A stretch of 64,000 nt of DNA from Lepus europaeus (lineage: Eukaryota; Chordata; Mammalia; Lagomorpha; Leporidae): positions 47,958,002 through 48,022,001 of the forward strand of contig NC_084831.1 in assembly GCF_033115175.1 (NCBI RefSeq). The letters are read 5' to 3'. Below, one piece after another: positions 1 through 16,200 of this stretch. The translations under genes were made by a program, and so were the position numbers. Below the pieces are notes generated by a model, which saw only the letters and a list, made by a program, of their open reading frames with translations, ran no database searches and had not been told where the DNA came from. Within the stretch, counting starts at the first letter, position 1, and each line of letters starts with the position of its first letter.

Positions 1-147
1 CTATAAGACAGTAAGTCACTAGAGGTTGAAAATGTATCTTCATATTTATTTGTTCATTTACTCATTTTTGATTTTATTAATTTAGCAAATGGTTTGCTTA
101 GCATCTCTATGCAAGGTCCTATGCTAAGTGTTGAGAATGTAGTGATA

Positions 148-484
148 TGGGGCCAGCACAATGGCACAGTAGTTTAATCCTCCGTCTGCAGCGCCAGCAT
201 CCCATATGGGCGCCGGTTCTAGTTTCGGTTGCTTCTCTTCCCATCCAGCTCTCTGCTGTGGCCTGGAAGGGCAGTGGAGGATGGCCCAAGTGCTTGGGCC
301 CCTGCACCCACATGGGAGACCAGGAAGAAGCACTGGCTCCTGGCTCCTGGCTCCGGATCAGCACAGCTCTGGCCATTGCGGTTACTTGGGGAGTGAACCA
401 ACGGAAGGAAGACCTTTCTCTCTGTCTCTCTCTCTCACTGTCTGTAACTCCGCCTCTCAAATAAATAAAATCTTAAAAGAGAGA
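148..484 (+). mobile_element. CSINE (rabbit C-type SINE), full length
   Basis: The element runs from a GGGCCAGCACAATGG head to an AAATAAATAAAATCTT tail. It is bounded by a perfect 15-bp target-site duplication, GAGAATGTAGTGATA, at 133-147 and 485-499. The small reading frames across it on both strands are products of the repeat, not genes. Confidence 0.93.
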
Positions 485-514
485 GAGAATGTAGTGATAA
501 AAAAGACAGACACT

Positions 515-1190
515 GAGGCTGGTGTTGTGGAGCTGCCTTTTGCAATGCCAGCATCCCACATAGGCTCTGCTTTGTGTCCAGCTGCTGCACTTTTTTTTTT
601 TTTTTTAAGATTCTATTTATTTATTTGATAGGTAGAGTTACAGACAGTGTGAGAGAGAGAAACAGAGAGAAAGGTCTTCCTTCCGTTGGTTCACTCCCCA
701 AATGGCCACAACGGCCGGAGCTGTGCTGATCCGAAGCCAGGAGCCAGGAGCTTCCTCCTGGTCTCCCATGCGGGTGCAGGGGCCCAGGGATCTGGGCCAT
801 CCTCCACTGCCCTCCCAGGCCACAGCAGAGAGCTGGATGGGAAGAGGAGCAGCCAAGACTAGAACTGGTGCCCATATGGGATGCCGGTGCAGCAGGCAGA
901 GGATCAACCTGCTGTGCCGCCATGCCGGCCCCACTGCTCCTCTTCTGATCCAACTCCCTGCTAATGTGCCTGGGAAAGTAGCAGATGGTGACCCAAGTGC
1001 TTGAGTTTCTGTATCCACATGGGAGACCCAGATGGAGTTACAGGCTGCTGGCTTTGGTTTTGCCTGGTCCAGCTATGGCTGTTGCAGCCATCTGAAGAAT
1101 GAACCAGTGGATGGGTGATCTCCTTGGCTTTCTGCTTCTCTCTCTGTAACTCTGCCTTTCAAATAAATAAATCTTAAAAAAAAAAAAAAA
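515..1190 (+). mobile_element. Older CSINE split by a second SINE
   Basis: The 5' part (about 515-590) and the 3' part (about 932-1190, ending AAATAAATAAATCTT plus an A tail) belong to one sense-strand CSINE. It was interrupted by an antisense copy at 591-931. Approximate flanking duplications are AGACAGACAC before and ACAGATAGAC after. Confidence 0.8.
591..931 (-). mobile_element. CSINE nested in another CSINE
   Basis: Reads from a T-run (the complemented A tail) at 591-606 through the typical complemented body to GCCGGCC at about 931. It sits inside the older sense-strand SINE, so it is the younger of the two. The host SINE resumes at its CTGCTCC(A)CTTC segment. Confidence 0.88.
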
Positions 1191-1804
1191 CAGATAGACG
1201 TTGTAATTATATAAATCTTATTTTTGTGTTTTCCCAGGTCCATTGATCTTAGTAATAATAGTATTAATATTATTGTGGTTAATAAAGGGAGATGAAGTTA
1301 AACTTCTGAATCTGAATCCTGATTTTTGTCTTTACTAACTATGAGCTTATTACTTAATGTATTCTTTATTTCCTATATAGAGTGGAATTGTTGGGAATGT
1401 AGTCATAGATTGAATTGTGAAATTTCCATTTATGTTAGTCTAAGTATAATTCAATAACAGAAACTGTAAATTTTCAATTTAATGTAATTTAATCATTCAT
1501 TGGTAGTGTGGAAAATACTATCTTATTGAACAATGGCGATTTTTCCAAATGGCAACGTATTTTGTTATATACTATCAAAAATCATATGATTATCTACACT
1601 AACCTCAGCAGAAAGTATTTAAGGTGAAGCTGTCAGATTGGTGGAGGAACACACAAATTACTATAAAAATTGTAAATTTTTGCTTGAAAGCTTGAATTTT
1701 ATTGTTGGTAACCAGTATTGCTGGTTGTTTATTTTGAAGGGACAGCTTACCTTGTTTTTGAGGAAATGTCAGCCAAATACCCATGTCTGAACAACCATAG
1801 TTTT

Positions 1805-1890
1805 TCCAGTTTAATTAGCTTGCATAAGGTCACATTGCCAGTGAGTGGCAGAGCTAGGACTAAAGACCAGGTCTTTCTGATTCTATTAGG
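1805..1890 (-). repeat. MIR SINE relic
   Basis: Contains the complemented MIR core signature (an AAGGTCACAT...GTGAGTGGCAGAGCTAGGACT pattern, as in GGTCACACAGC...GGCAGAGCTGGGATT). It lies less than 100 bp upstream of the PRKAA2 exon 7 acceptor. It is diverged, as expected for this ancient mammalian family. Confidence 0.7.
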
Positions 1891-1910
1891 TTGTGTTGCC
1901 CCATGTTTGA

Positions 1911-4943
<3,033 letters not shown>

Positions 4944-5182
4944 ATGAGGTAGTGGAACAGAGGTCTGGTTCCTCAACACCTCAGCGCTCCTGCTCTGCAG
5001 CTGGCTTACACAGGCCAAGATCAAGTTTTGATTCCACCACTGCAGAGAGCCATTCGCTTTCTGGCTCTCTCACTGGCTCTTTGACAGGAAGCACATTGTC
5101 TTCAGTTTCACCTCGCCTGGGCAGTCACACCATGGATTTTTTTGAAATGTGTGCCAGTCTGATCACTACTTTAGCACGTTGA
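4944..5182 (+). CDS. PRKAA2: PRKAA2 exon 9: ST-rich loop and C-terminus of AMPK alpha-2
   Basis: The terminal coding exon, with stop TGA at 5180-5182. It begins by completing the split Asp codon (DDEVVEQRSG), passes through the Ser/Thr-rich loop (STPQRSCSAAGLHRPRSSFD, then LSGSLTGSLTGSTLSSVSP) and ends with GSHTMDFFEMC...ITTLAR. The RSCSAAGLHR context is the alpha-2 site (Ser491) known to be autophosphorylated or targeted by Akt/PKA, which lowers activation-loop phosphorylation. The hydrophobic C-terminal helix is the documented nuclear export and beta-interaction segment. This sequence identifies alpha-2: alpha-1 has a different ST loop and ends ILAQ. Confidence 0.98.
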
Positions 5183-6966
5183 TGATCTGTCCCTGGTTTC
5201 TATCTTTCTGTTGCTGCACTGTGAAAGATGAGATATATTCTTTAAATTATTATCTTACTTCTGGATGTCACATATCTGCAATACTAATTGAGAGACATGA
5301 ATATTTCCAGGGGACACTTGATGCCATTGAAATTATTGAAAACAAAAATGTCTGACATTTTATTTACCTGTAGAACTCTGTAATTCTAAGATGCCTGTGA
5401 TAAAATCACATAGGCAGTGTCTTTAACTATTGGACATCAATGAAGATTGTTAATTCACAGGTGTGGGTTTGCTTCAGGTGATTTACTCAGCTCACTGAGG
5501 AACCCTCTCAACACGAGAGGGGTTTGTCAATACCTCCCTGCTTCACTCTTTATTGTAGGTCAGTCACGTTTGCTTCCTAAATTTCAGTAGGCTTTAAGCA
5601 GTGTTTATACAACCCCAGTTTTCCTGAACAAGATTTAAAACACAACCACTAGCTAGATATTATATAAATGGTGAATTCTTAAAAACTTGCCCTCCCAAAT
5701 TTCAGAAGCCAAGTTTTTGCAAATATTGCCTAGTGCTCACCAGAAGGGCTGTGGTCCTGTAACAGGTAACCACGATTTCCAGGTACCTTATAAACAGTTA
5801 TAGAAACCTTAGGACTTTATCTTGAGATTTCCCTGAATAATAGATTTTAGCCTAAGAGCTTTCAGGGTTCGATTTGGTATTGGAACAAATCATCTGGAAT
5901 TGCAACAATTTTTATCTTTTCTATAAACATGTCCTTTTAAAATATGCCTTCAAAACCTACTTTTCTCAAATTTGTTTTGGCTTGTTTTATGTTTTTGCAC
6001 TTAACAAAGAATAATACAATAGTAGACAGTTAAATGAAACAAAGCAACATATCAATGATCCCTTAAAAGTGAACTCTTATTTTTGATCTTTTATTTTGTA
6101 TGTATGAGATGGGGATTAGGGGGAGTTAAGGAGGTGAAGGTCTTCTTGAATCTCATATTGCAAATTCTTCATTTAAAGTTTAAGTTTCTAATCGATGTCA
6201 CCTCCTTAACCCAACTAATCACCATTGTCTTTGCTCATTGTTTGATCCTCAGTGGTCCATTAACTTAGCTTTTAAGTCTTTCCCACTTCCTTTCTTGGTT
6301 GCTGGCCATTCAGTTTGAAAACACCATTCTGGCCCCAAGGGCTTTTATGTACTCCCATAACTTGAGGGGCCATGACCTTCACTGTTGAACCTGATATGGC
6401 AGAGAAGCCTTAAACATTGAGTAAAGTTCTCTCTTGAATAAATGTATGTGTTGTTTACATATACACATAATATGTATTCACATACTAGTGCTTTTCAGAA
6501 AAACCAAACATTTTTTGCTGTTTTGTTTCATGCAGGTTATTTTTAAGATTAAAAAAGAAAACTATATATCAGGGTAGATAATAACTCATTTATTATATTT
6601 TGTTTTAAAAATATTTAATTTTTAAATTATGTGTAATTTATCTAAATTGTATTTATTCATTTATTGTATTTAATATGTTATAATTAACAATCTCATTCAC
6701 ATGACTTACTCTAAAAAATATTAAGCTCTTGAAAACAAAACAAAACAAAGCAGTGACATTGCCTTGACAAATTTCTCTTTGCCAAAAATGGGATATTTTC
6801 TACCAAGAAGCAGATGTTAGAAAACGTTTCTCCCGTGCTTATCAAAGACAAGAATGTCTGTCTTGGAATGTTTTTTTAAGTTCTGAGTTTGCATTGTATC
6901 ACATTGTTTTTAGGTCTCTTTAAAAATGTTGTTAAGTAACTTGTAAGTTGGACTTGTTAATGTCAA

Positions 6967-6972
6967 AATAAA
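6967..6972 (+). other. PRKAA2: Candidate proximal poly(A) signal of PRKAA2
   Basis: Canonical AATAAA in TGTCAAAATAAAAGGGATCC, about 1.8 kb after the stop. Its neighbourhood is unique sequence. It is a candidate for a shorter transcript isoform; there is no direct evidence of use. Confidence 0.35.
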
Positions 6973-9900
6973 AGGGATCCTTGTTCACCAATCTGGGGAG
7001 CGGGATGGGTCTGGAGTTTGAGATAGTACTGAAGTTTAACCTTTGAAACATTGCCATCTTGTGGCACCAGTAGGTGGTTGTTTCATTTACTGTTTTAGGT
7101 GGGTAAGTAGTCCTGTATTAGTCTGATGTTCAGTCTGCAAAATGGCATCATTTTGGCTTCTCCAAATGTGCACAGGCCTCTTTTGAGAAAAACAGAACCA
7201 TTCAGTCTTTGCCTGAATATGAATGGAAAGATCTTAGAAATAAGGAACTAAACAGATTCCTTTTCCTCAGTAGCAAAATCCACAATTTTGAAGGCAGAGA
7301 AACAGTGAGAAATAATCCAGTGGCATTTTAGTTTTGTTATTCTGTTGAGCCAGATAATAGAAACTTATTCACATCAAATTTATATGGATGATTATCATAT
7401 GTTTTGAGAGTTAAAAATTTATTAACTCTTTTCTTATTCTTACCAGGATTTGTGAACATCCACAGATTGATAATTGCTTGTTGACTTGTAGGAGACCCAA
7501 AGGGTGCAGTTTTGTTTATTCCATTTGTAAATTTTTTTAAAACAGATATTCTGTGACTCTTAGTGAAATAGCTTGTAGAAAGGAGACATTAGGAGACCTA
7601 GTCTAGCACAATAGTAGACTTTTTGTTACCCGTGAGCAGAAGAAGGGAAAGAATCAGTTACTAATCTAAAATTCCTGCATATCAGTCTTAGATATTGCTG
7701 AACTGTGGATGATACATAGGTCTGAGCCTAGCACAATGTCCTGCGATCAAGACACTGCAGGAGAGCTTCAGTTATTGGGCTATAGATAAAGCTTTAGATG
7801 TGTCATGGGACTAGATTCCATGTGGTTCTAGAACAGCATGCCTCACAGTGCATCCTGTGAGATACTCTGCTGAGGGAAAGATGTCATGATGGAGTAAGCT
7901 TGGAAAATATTACATGCTGCTCTCCTCCCTTGAGGATGACAATGGATATGACAAAGACTGACCAGTTTTTCCATGAAAAAAGAAAGCCATGTAACTTTAA
8001 CACTGCTTTGCCTTCCCCCCAAAATTTGCCATTTAAAAAACTTATCCCATGATAAAAAGTAAATTGAGAATATCTTTTTTTAAGGAAAATCATCCTAGGT
8101 GCCATAATTAGGGTAATTAATGATAAAATTAAGGTAGAATTTCTTTCCTTTTTATCAATTTTGGGGAAACTCTAGTTCAGAATCAATCATTTTTACTTAA
8201 AGAAATGTTCTTGACTGAATGCTGAACTAAACAGAAATTTTTGTATCTGTAACTTGTTTTGTGGCACCTTGGCTGTCTTAATAAGCTTGTGGTATTGTTT
8301 AGGTGCAACGTTTATACTTTTTTGTACTGATGGATGACTGAAAGACTTTAAACAAGATTTCTTGTTTAAAAAAGATGAGTGACTCATGCCGATGGCTCTA
8401 TGGGTTGAGTTGTCATCATTAATCCTACTTTGAAAATGTGTGTAGTCAGTGAACATTTTCTAAGTATTTTGTGTAGGATATCATATATAGATCTAAGTCC
8501 ATTATTTAGATCTTTCAGTATAGGAACGGACACTGTCTTGAATATACAGATAGCCAACTATTTACAAGTTGAGTTTTTGCTTTGATCAACAAACCTAGTG
8601 TTTGCATTCCTTGATACTAGCCAGCTATAAAGAGAATCCAGGAGCCTAATTAATCAGGAATAGTATTTCTATGTCAGGGAATTTGCTATACATAGCACAG
8701 ACAATTCTCTTTTTCTGCAAATAGGTATGCTGTCTGTTATTCCCTAAACAGTTTGTATTCAGGGAATACAAATTGGTTTTTAGTATTAAACATAATTTAG
8801 AAAATGATTATAAACAAGTCTTAACAGACTTTTGGAATACTTGGATTGATCTGTGGTATTTATGAATGTGCAGTATACTGAGTTCATGTAGGCATTGCAC
8901 CTTTCCATTTGTAAAATGTAAAAGCCTGTCACAAATATCAGATCTTTCTCTATTCACTGGAGAGTAATTTAAATCCCATTAACGGCTGTGAAATCTTAAT
9001 ATCTAAATGCTAGGCATACTCCTACATTTGTCTGTGTTGTAAATACCCAAACCTTTTCAGTCTTGCATTTCTGCACCCCATCCTCATGTTTTTAAATAGG
9101 AAATGTAATTTATTTTAATCATAGTCTCAGAGGCTGTGTTAAAAACTCTGAGTGAGGAATATGTACAATCTGTCAGTAAGTTGCATCATTTGGGGCCTCA
9201 TTTTTGTAACTCCTAAAAAGGGAGGGATAGATTAAAAGACCTCGAAGGTAACTCTGAGCTTTAAAGTGCTGTCTTTTCTGCCTTTTCATATGATTTGTGT
9301 TAGTATTCACTTTTTTATGCATTTAGAATTTTATACAAGTGAGAGTGTTCTGTTTTGGTTTGGTGAGGCATTTCAAAGGTGTATACTTGAATATTTTTAT
9401 ACAGCTGCCCCTTGGAATACTAATGGCAAAATCGTCCAGAAAACCAAACATGTAATATATCACGTCCTCTTGGCATAAAGCAAAATATTACCAAGGTAGT
9501 GATAGAAGTGTTCCATGCATTTTTATAGTGATTCTTTAGATCCACACACCCTCTTTATATGTTATGGTAATTGTTATTACAGAAACCACATGAAATAACC
9601 AGAAAAATTATTCTTTTCCATTTTCTATATGAGAAAGGAGGACCATTAAGCTTTAATGCATACTACTAGATATTCAGTGGTGACTATTTTTTCTTTATTG
9701 AAAAACCACCTTTCCTTGGGGGAGAACAGCTCAAATTAATGAAACACTGGAGTAGCTGAAAAGTAAATACTAATATATTGCTTTCAAGTCTTCAAATGAC
9801 ATAAAGTGGTCTTAACTAAATATTTCCTAGTTTAATTATTCAAATAAATTGATTGTACAAGGTGTAATTATTTGAAAAATTTATGATTTATGATTATTGA

Positions 9901-12033
9901 TTTTTATAAGTGCTTCTGAGTTATTGAAAGTGCTTAAAAATACTCAAACTGTAGGGTGTTATTCAGTAATTTTTATTTATGGGATTCTTTGAGCACAATC
10001 CTTTTTCAAAAAGAAAACTACCCCCAGTCCTTATATAAGTTATCATAGTTTTGGATTAGGACCTGAATTCGGTTTATCTAAATGTAAAATACAGATTGAT
10101 ATTTTTTCTTTTTATATGCATATTAGATGATACAACACTGTTTTTGCAAGTTATATTTCTAGTCACGATCTACCTAATTATTATTGGCTTGATAAAGATT
10201 TGCCCAAACCTTACTAACACTTTGAAATGTACATGTTTGATGAGCTTTAAAAGTTGTATAAACATTTAAACAAGCTGCTGGCATCTTTACAACCATAAAT
10301 ACATCTTTTCCCATGTTTGATTATGATGCATTTGATGCCATTGAACAGTAATAGCATGCAAACCAGGACACACAGTCTAGACTGACTTGAGTTTTAATTG
10401 AACTTCTTCAGCCATAACCTGATAAAAAAATCAGGCTGGGTCCAGAAGTTAGCAGACTGCAGGCCTGCATTAATTTTGCCAGACAATGTTAATGTTTACT
10501 GCCAGCCTTTTGAAGTAATGCGGTTTGCAGCCATAACTGTGTGTGTGACTTTTCGTAAGTTTGGTTTATATCTAAAGCTTAGATTTTGTGGAAGTAGTTC
10601 ATGATTGTTTGGACAAGCAGGGTAGGTAAATTTCAATTACGTTTAAAGTGCAATTAAGGAAATATTAGAGTAGAGACTCTTTCCAGGGAAAAAGTATTTG
10701 TAGAATATCCTAGCAAGAAAAATTTTTGAACACACATAGAATTTTGACAAAGTTTATACAATGTGATTTTTTTTTTAATTTAAGGTTTGCTACTTTGCAT
10801 TAATTTAAAAATCTGAAACTTTAAGGAGGAGCAGAAACATTCTCAGCAAGGAGAACTGCATGGATAACTTTTACTTTGCTATTTTAAGCATGCATTTTTC
10901 ATAGTTAAAAATCCCTTTAAAGTAAGTTTTGTTATCAAGAAAAAAGGCCATTTTGCTACACAGATAACGTTTTCCTAAAATGGGAAAGAAAAATCAATCA
11001 ACCATTCTAAGACAAAAAACTAAAAATTAAAAAAAAAAACAAAAACAGTAAATTGTGCCTTCTCTCTTAAGTTATAAATTATAGGAACAGTAATAGTAAA
11101 ATCTTTTTTGAATTCTATTATCTATCTCTCTAATTCCTCTCATTTTTTTCCTTAGATCTGCCTTCCACAAATGATTACATTGTTTGCTTCTGCCAGTTTG
11201 TTGTCAAATTCCTTTGGCCAAATCTCATGTTATCACTGTCTTAAGTTGTTCACTAAATGCATTTTTTATTATTTTATGTTGCTTCACTTTAGTCACTTTG
11301 GTAAACCATTTGACTGCATTCTCATGTTTTAACAATTAAAGCCCCAATAGTAGTCTTTGTACTTTAGTCTATTTTTAGCTTTTTAAAAGTTTGTCAAGGA
11401 CAAAATGCAGATCTAAGGACAACATCTAATTAGAATCTGGTTCTCCATTGGACTGCTGTAGCAGTTCAATTCATGTATGTAACCTCATTCAGTTTTCCCA
11501 TCTACAAAATGTGGATAGTAACCTACCTCACAGCTGTGTGGGAGAGACTGACGGGAGACGCTTGTTTAAACATAGGGTTTATATCCCCATATTTAATGTA
11601 AATGCCTGCTTTTTTAAAAATATAAATATTTGCTATTGACAGGATACGTACGTTGATTTTTGGGTAAGCTTTATGTGGTAAGAACATAGGAGTAAGAATG
11701 TTTAAGACCACAGTTTCACGAATCACAGTGTTCTTATTTTAAATGACAGTTAAAATTCCTTGAAACATCAGATATTTAAATATACATGTCTTGTTGGAGC
11801 AAATATTCAGAACCTCTTAAAATTGGCTGAAACTGCCTTACTGTACCAAAATACAGCTTTCTCTCAAGACTGTTCACAAACATCTATGGTCGTACAATGA
11901 TTTGAGTATTTATTGTGAAGTTGTTACAGAACTGTGAACTCTACAGATAGTATCTTGATGTTGCTTTAGGAAGAATGGCTGTGTTCTTTATCATATATGT
12001 TTAAATATTATATGGTGACTTTTAAGTGCAACA

Positions 12034-12039
12034 AATAAA
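12034..12039 (+). other. PRKAA2: Candidate distal poly(A) signal of PRKAA2
   Basis: AATAAA in GTGCAACAAATAAAACTG near the end of the transposon-free block. It is followed within about 35 bases by the T/GT-rich stretch TTGTTATGTC. Its position would give a 3'UTR of about 6.9 kb, in the range expected for the long PRKAA2 mRNA. Confidence 0.4.
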
Positions 12040-12699
12040 ACTGAAAATTGATAGAAATTGTTATGTCTATAACAATCATAAGATAATATATGATTGGACA
12101 GTAATGATTCAGATCTTTTCAAGAACATCTTGCATTCATTCTTAGCCCATCTTTAAAAAATTAACTTCAACCTATTGGAGCACTTGATTACATATCTATT
12201 TAAAAATGTTTAAAAACTGTTGATATTTGGTCACTTCTTATAATTGGTTTTAGGGGGAAAAACCCTGTAGACTTCTAGTACTTTTGCACTTTAATACCCA
12301 TAGGTTCAAATTTCAGTTTTGTTTGTTAAGTATCTTTTGTGAGTGTTAAATGAAAAGTGGGAAGGATTTGTCTTCCATTAATTATATGGAAAAGATGTTT
12401 TGAATGACACAGCATTTCATAGTTACAGGTTCTCCCTCAATAATGTTTGCACTGTATGAAACTCACAGGTAACACAAAGGAGACAAACACCCTATCTGAT
12501 TGTGAGCTTTTTCACAAAATCAAATTAAAGGCTATGGTTGATTTGAAAGCTATTCTTGTTTCTTTTCAGTCATTAAAATAATAATCTGCATGACAATTAA
12601 TAGTTATAAAGTTGTTATAGAAAACAATTGCTTACAACTCATTGGAGATTTGATGTTATCTTTGCACATTGTATCTTCTTTGTTGTACATTGTGGCTTT

Positions 12700-12840
12700 T
12701 AAATTTAGCCTTGGTACTAGTTTCCTATTGTTGCCCTAACAAATTACTACAGACTTAAAAACTTAACACATATTTATAATCTTACAGTTCAGAAGTCCAG
12801 TTTGTTTAGCTAGTTTTTCTTAAATCATAGCAGAAATTTC
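12700..12840. repeat. Ancient interspersed repeat, left part
   Basis: The sequence TTGTTGCCCTAACAAATTAC...CTTACAGTTCAGAAGTCCAG matches a widespread old mammalian repeat with the CTGTAACAAATTACCACAAA / ACAGTTCTGGAGGTCAGAAG signature. I cannot name its family with certainty. A second, similar copy begins at about 24779 on the other side of the large L1. Confidence 0.5.
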
Positions 12841-13240
12841 TTTTTTAAAATTGATTAACATGTAAGACTGATACATATCTATGACGTGCAATGCAGTATT
12901 TCAACACATGTACAGCACATACTGTTCAAATCAGGGTAAGTACAACTTCTATTCCTCATCATTTTATGTCAGGAGCCTTTGAATGCCTCTCTTATAAATC
13001 TTCAAAAAATAAACAAAATGTGTTTCTGTGAACCATAGACACCCAACTGTGCTGTGGAACACTAGGACTCATGCCTTCCATATGTGTTTTAGTACCTGTT
13101 ACCTAGCTTTTTTCTATCCACATTTTCCCTTGTCCTTCTGAGCCTCTGTAATCACTATTCAATGTTCAGATCGACTTTTTATTTTTAAGCCTTCACATAT
13201 GAGGGAGAACATGTGGTATGTGTCTTTCTGTGTCTTTCTT

Positions 13241-16200
13241 ACTTCTCTTAGCAATTTCCAGTGGGGAAATTCCCAGGAGTGGGATGGCTGGGTCATGTGG
13301 TAGGGCTATATTCAGGTTTCTGAGGAATCTCCAAACTGTCTTCCTTAGTGGCTTTACCAGTTTTCATTCCCACCAACAATGGATTGGTGTCCCTTTTTCC
13401 CCACATCCTCACCAGCATCTGTTGTTAGTTGATTTCTTTATGTAAGCCATTCTAACCAGGGTGAGGTGAAACCTCACTGTGGTTTTGATTTGCGTTTCCC
13501 TGATGGCTAGTGATCCTGAGCATTTTTTTCATGTGTCTGTTGGCCATTTGGATTTCCTCTCTTGAAAAATGTCTTTTTAACTTTGACTATGGCCTTGTCT
13601 AAATAAGATCAGAGTTGGTGAACTCAAGAGGCTTGCATAGCCTTGGCAGCTCATTACAAGAGCCTCAGGTGATTACTGACGTCATAAATAAGAGTGTCAA
13701 TTGTTAAATCAACAACAGGAGTCAATGTGCACTTACTCCCCATGTAGGATCTCTGTCCTTAATGTGTTGTACAATGTGAATTAATGCTATAACTAGTACT
13801 CAAACAGTACTTTACACTTTGTGTTTCTGTGTGGGTATAAACTGTTGAAATCTTTACTTAGTATATACTAAATTGATATTCTGTATATAAAGATAATTGA
13901 CAATGAATCTTGATGAAGAATGGGATGGGGGAGGGAGTGGGAGATGGAATGGTTGTGAGTGGGAAGGTGGTTATGGGGGGGAAAAGCTGCTATAATCTAA
14001 AAGTTGTACCTCAGAAATTTATATTTATTAAATAAAAGTTAAAAAAAGAAACATGTCTGTTTAAGTCTTTGGCCCATCTCTTAACTGGATTGTTTGTTTT
14101 GTTGTTGTGGAGTTCCTTGATCTCTTTGTAGCTTCTGGTTATTACTCCTTTATCAGTTGCATTATTTGCAAATAATTTCTCCCATTCAGTCTGTTGCCTC
14201 TTCACACAGAGCTTCTAAGTTTCATATAATCCCATCTGTTGATTTTGGCTTTGATTGCCTGTGTCTCTGGGGTCTTTTCAAAGAACTCTTTGCCTATGTC
14301 AATGTCTTGGAGGTTTTCCCAAAGTTCTATAGTAATTTGATGGTATCAGGTTGTAGATTTAGCTCTTTAATCCATTTTGAATGGATTTTCATGAATGGTG
14401 TAAGGAAGGGGTCTTGCTTCATACTCCTGCATGTGAAAATCCAGTTTTCCCAGCACCATTTGTTGAAGAGACTTTCCTTGCTCCAGGGATTGGTTTTAGC
14501 TCCTTGGTCAAATATAAGTTGGTGTAGATTCTTGGATTGATTTCTGACATTTCTATTCTGTTCCATTGGTCTATCCACCTATTTTTGTACTGCTACCAGG
14601 CTGTTTTGATTATAAATGCCTTGCAGTATGTATTGAAATCTGGTATTGTGATGCCTCTGGCTTTGTTTTTGTTTTATAAGATTGCTTTAGCTATTCAAGG
14701 TCTCCTGTGTTTCCATATGAATTTTCAGCATCATTTTTTCTAGACCTGAAAACCAGCTCTTTGTTTTGTTGATTTTTTGTATCAGGGTTGTTGGGTTCAA
14801 TTTTGTTGATTTCTGCTCTAATTTTAATTATTTCTTTTCTATTACTAGTTTTGGGTTTGATTTGCTATTGTTTTTCTAGATCCTTGAGATGCATTCATAG
14901 CTCATATATTTGGTGCCTTTCCAATTTCTTGATGTAGGCACCAATTGCTAAAATCTTTTCTCTTTACACTGTTTTTGCTGTATCCCATAGGTTTTGATAT
15001 GTTGTGCTGTCATTTTAATTTGTTTCCAGAATTTTTTTAGTTTCTCTTTTGGTTTCTTATGTGACCTTACTCTTCATTCAGGAGCGTGTTTTTCAATCTC
15101 CATGTGTTTGCATATGCTCTAGAGATTCCTGAATTGCTGATTTCCAGCTTCATTGCATTGTGGTTCTAGAAGATGCATGGTATGATTTTGATATTTTTGA
15201 ATTTGCTGAGACTTCTTTTATGGCCTAGCACGTGGTCAATCCTAGAGAAGTTTCCATGCAAGGTGAGAAGAATGTGTATTCTGAAACTGTAGGAAGAAAA
15301 GTTCTGTAGATATCTGTTAGGTCCATTTGGTCTATAGTGTCAATTAACTTTGCTGTTTCCTTGCTGATTTTCTGTCTGGCTGAACTGTCCATTGCTAAAA
15401 GTGGGATATTGAAATCCCCATTACTATTGTATTTGAGTCAGTGTCTCCCTTTAGTCTCCTTTATTAATACACTAAAAATGCCTTCTAATCCTTTCTTTCT
15501 GAGTCTTCAGGAACTCCTCATTTGATCCTATCCTGTAGATTCCCATTAGTGTTTCTTAGCTTTCTAATTTCTCCTTCTTGTGTTTGGTTTCACTGTATAA
15601 TTTCCTGTGCTTTGTCTTCTGCTTCACCAATTCTGTTTTTAAGGCTCTCCATTGTATTTTATATTTGCTCTATTGAATTCTTCATTTCCAAGATTTCATT
15701 TTGATTTCTCTTTAAGATCTCTCAATTTTGCAGGAGAAATTTTGTTTCATGTCATGTATGGATTTCATTAGTTTGTGCTTTTGCTTCTGATTACTTCTAA
15801 GTAATCCTATGATCAATGTTTTTTGAATTCCATTTCTTTAATTTCCTCGATCTCATCATCTTAACAATCTAGTATTGAGGTGTTGTGTTCTTTTGGGAAT
15901 GTCATGTTGTCTTCCTTTTCTTGTTTCTCTGATTGGTGCATTTGTTATTTGGCATTTGTGGGAATACTAGTTTTTTTTCTTCTTGACTTTTCACTGTGGC
16001 AGCTCTTATCTTTGGACTATGTCTGAATGGATTAGTGGATTTTCTGTGTGTGGTAGGAGTGGCCAGGGAGCTCTGTTCAGTACGCCAATGTGAAGGGTGT
16101 GTATGAGGTGACACATCCAGGTTTGGTGTGGTAAAACTCCTTTTTTCAATCAGAGGAGATGTTTCTTGTCTGTTGGATTGGACTCAGCTGAGATCCTCTC

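Larger units (their letters stand above)
5183..12060 (+). other. PRKAA2: PRKAA2 3' untranslated region (long, transposon-poor)
   Basis: After the stop there are about 7 kb with no CSINE, L1 or other recognisable transposon, in sharp contrast to the rest of the window. Human PRKAA2 mRNA is known to have a very long 3'UTR of several kilobases, so I infer that this is the transcribed 3'UTR. It is AT-rich with many ATTTA motifs and several AATAAA hexamers (for example 6967-6972, 9843-9848, 12034-12039). The 3' limit given is an inference from the last good AATAAA. All reading frames here are short and unsupported. Confidence 0.7.

Noticed and set aside
147..1018. Overlapping reading frames of 60-140 codons on both strands
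   Set aside because: They lie entirely within CSINE copies. The same peptide fragments (for example GPKHLGHPPLP) recur at every SINE in the window.
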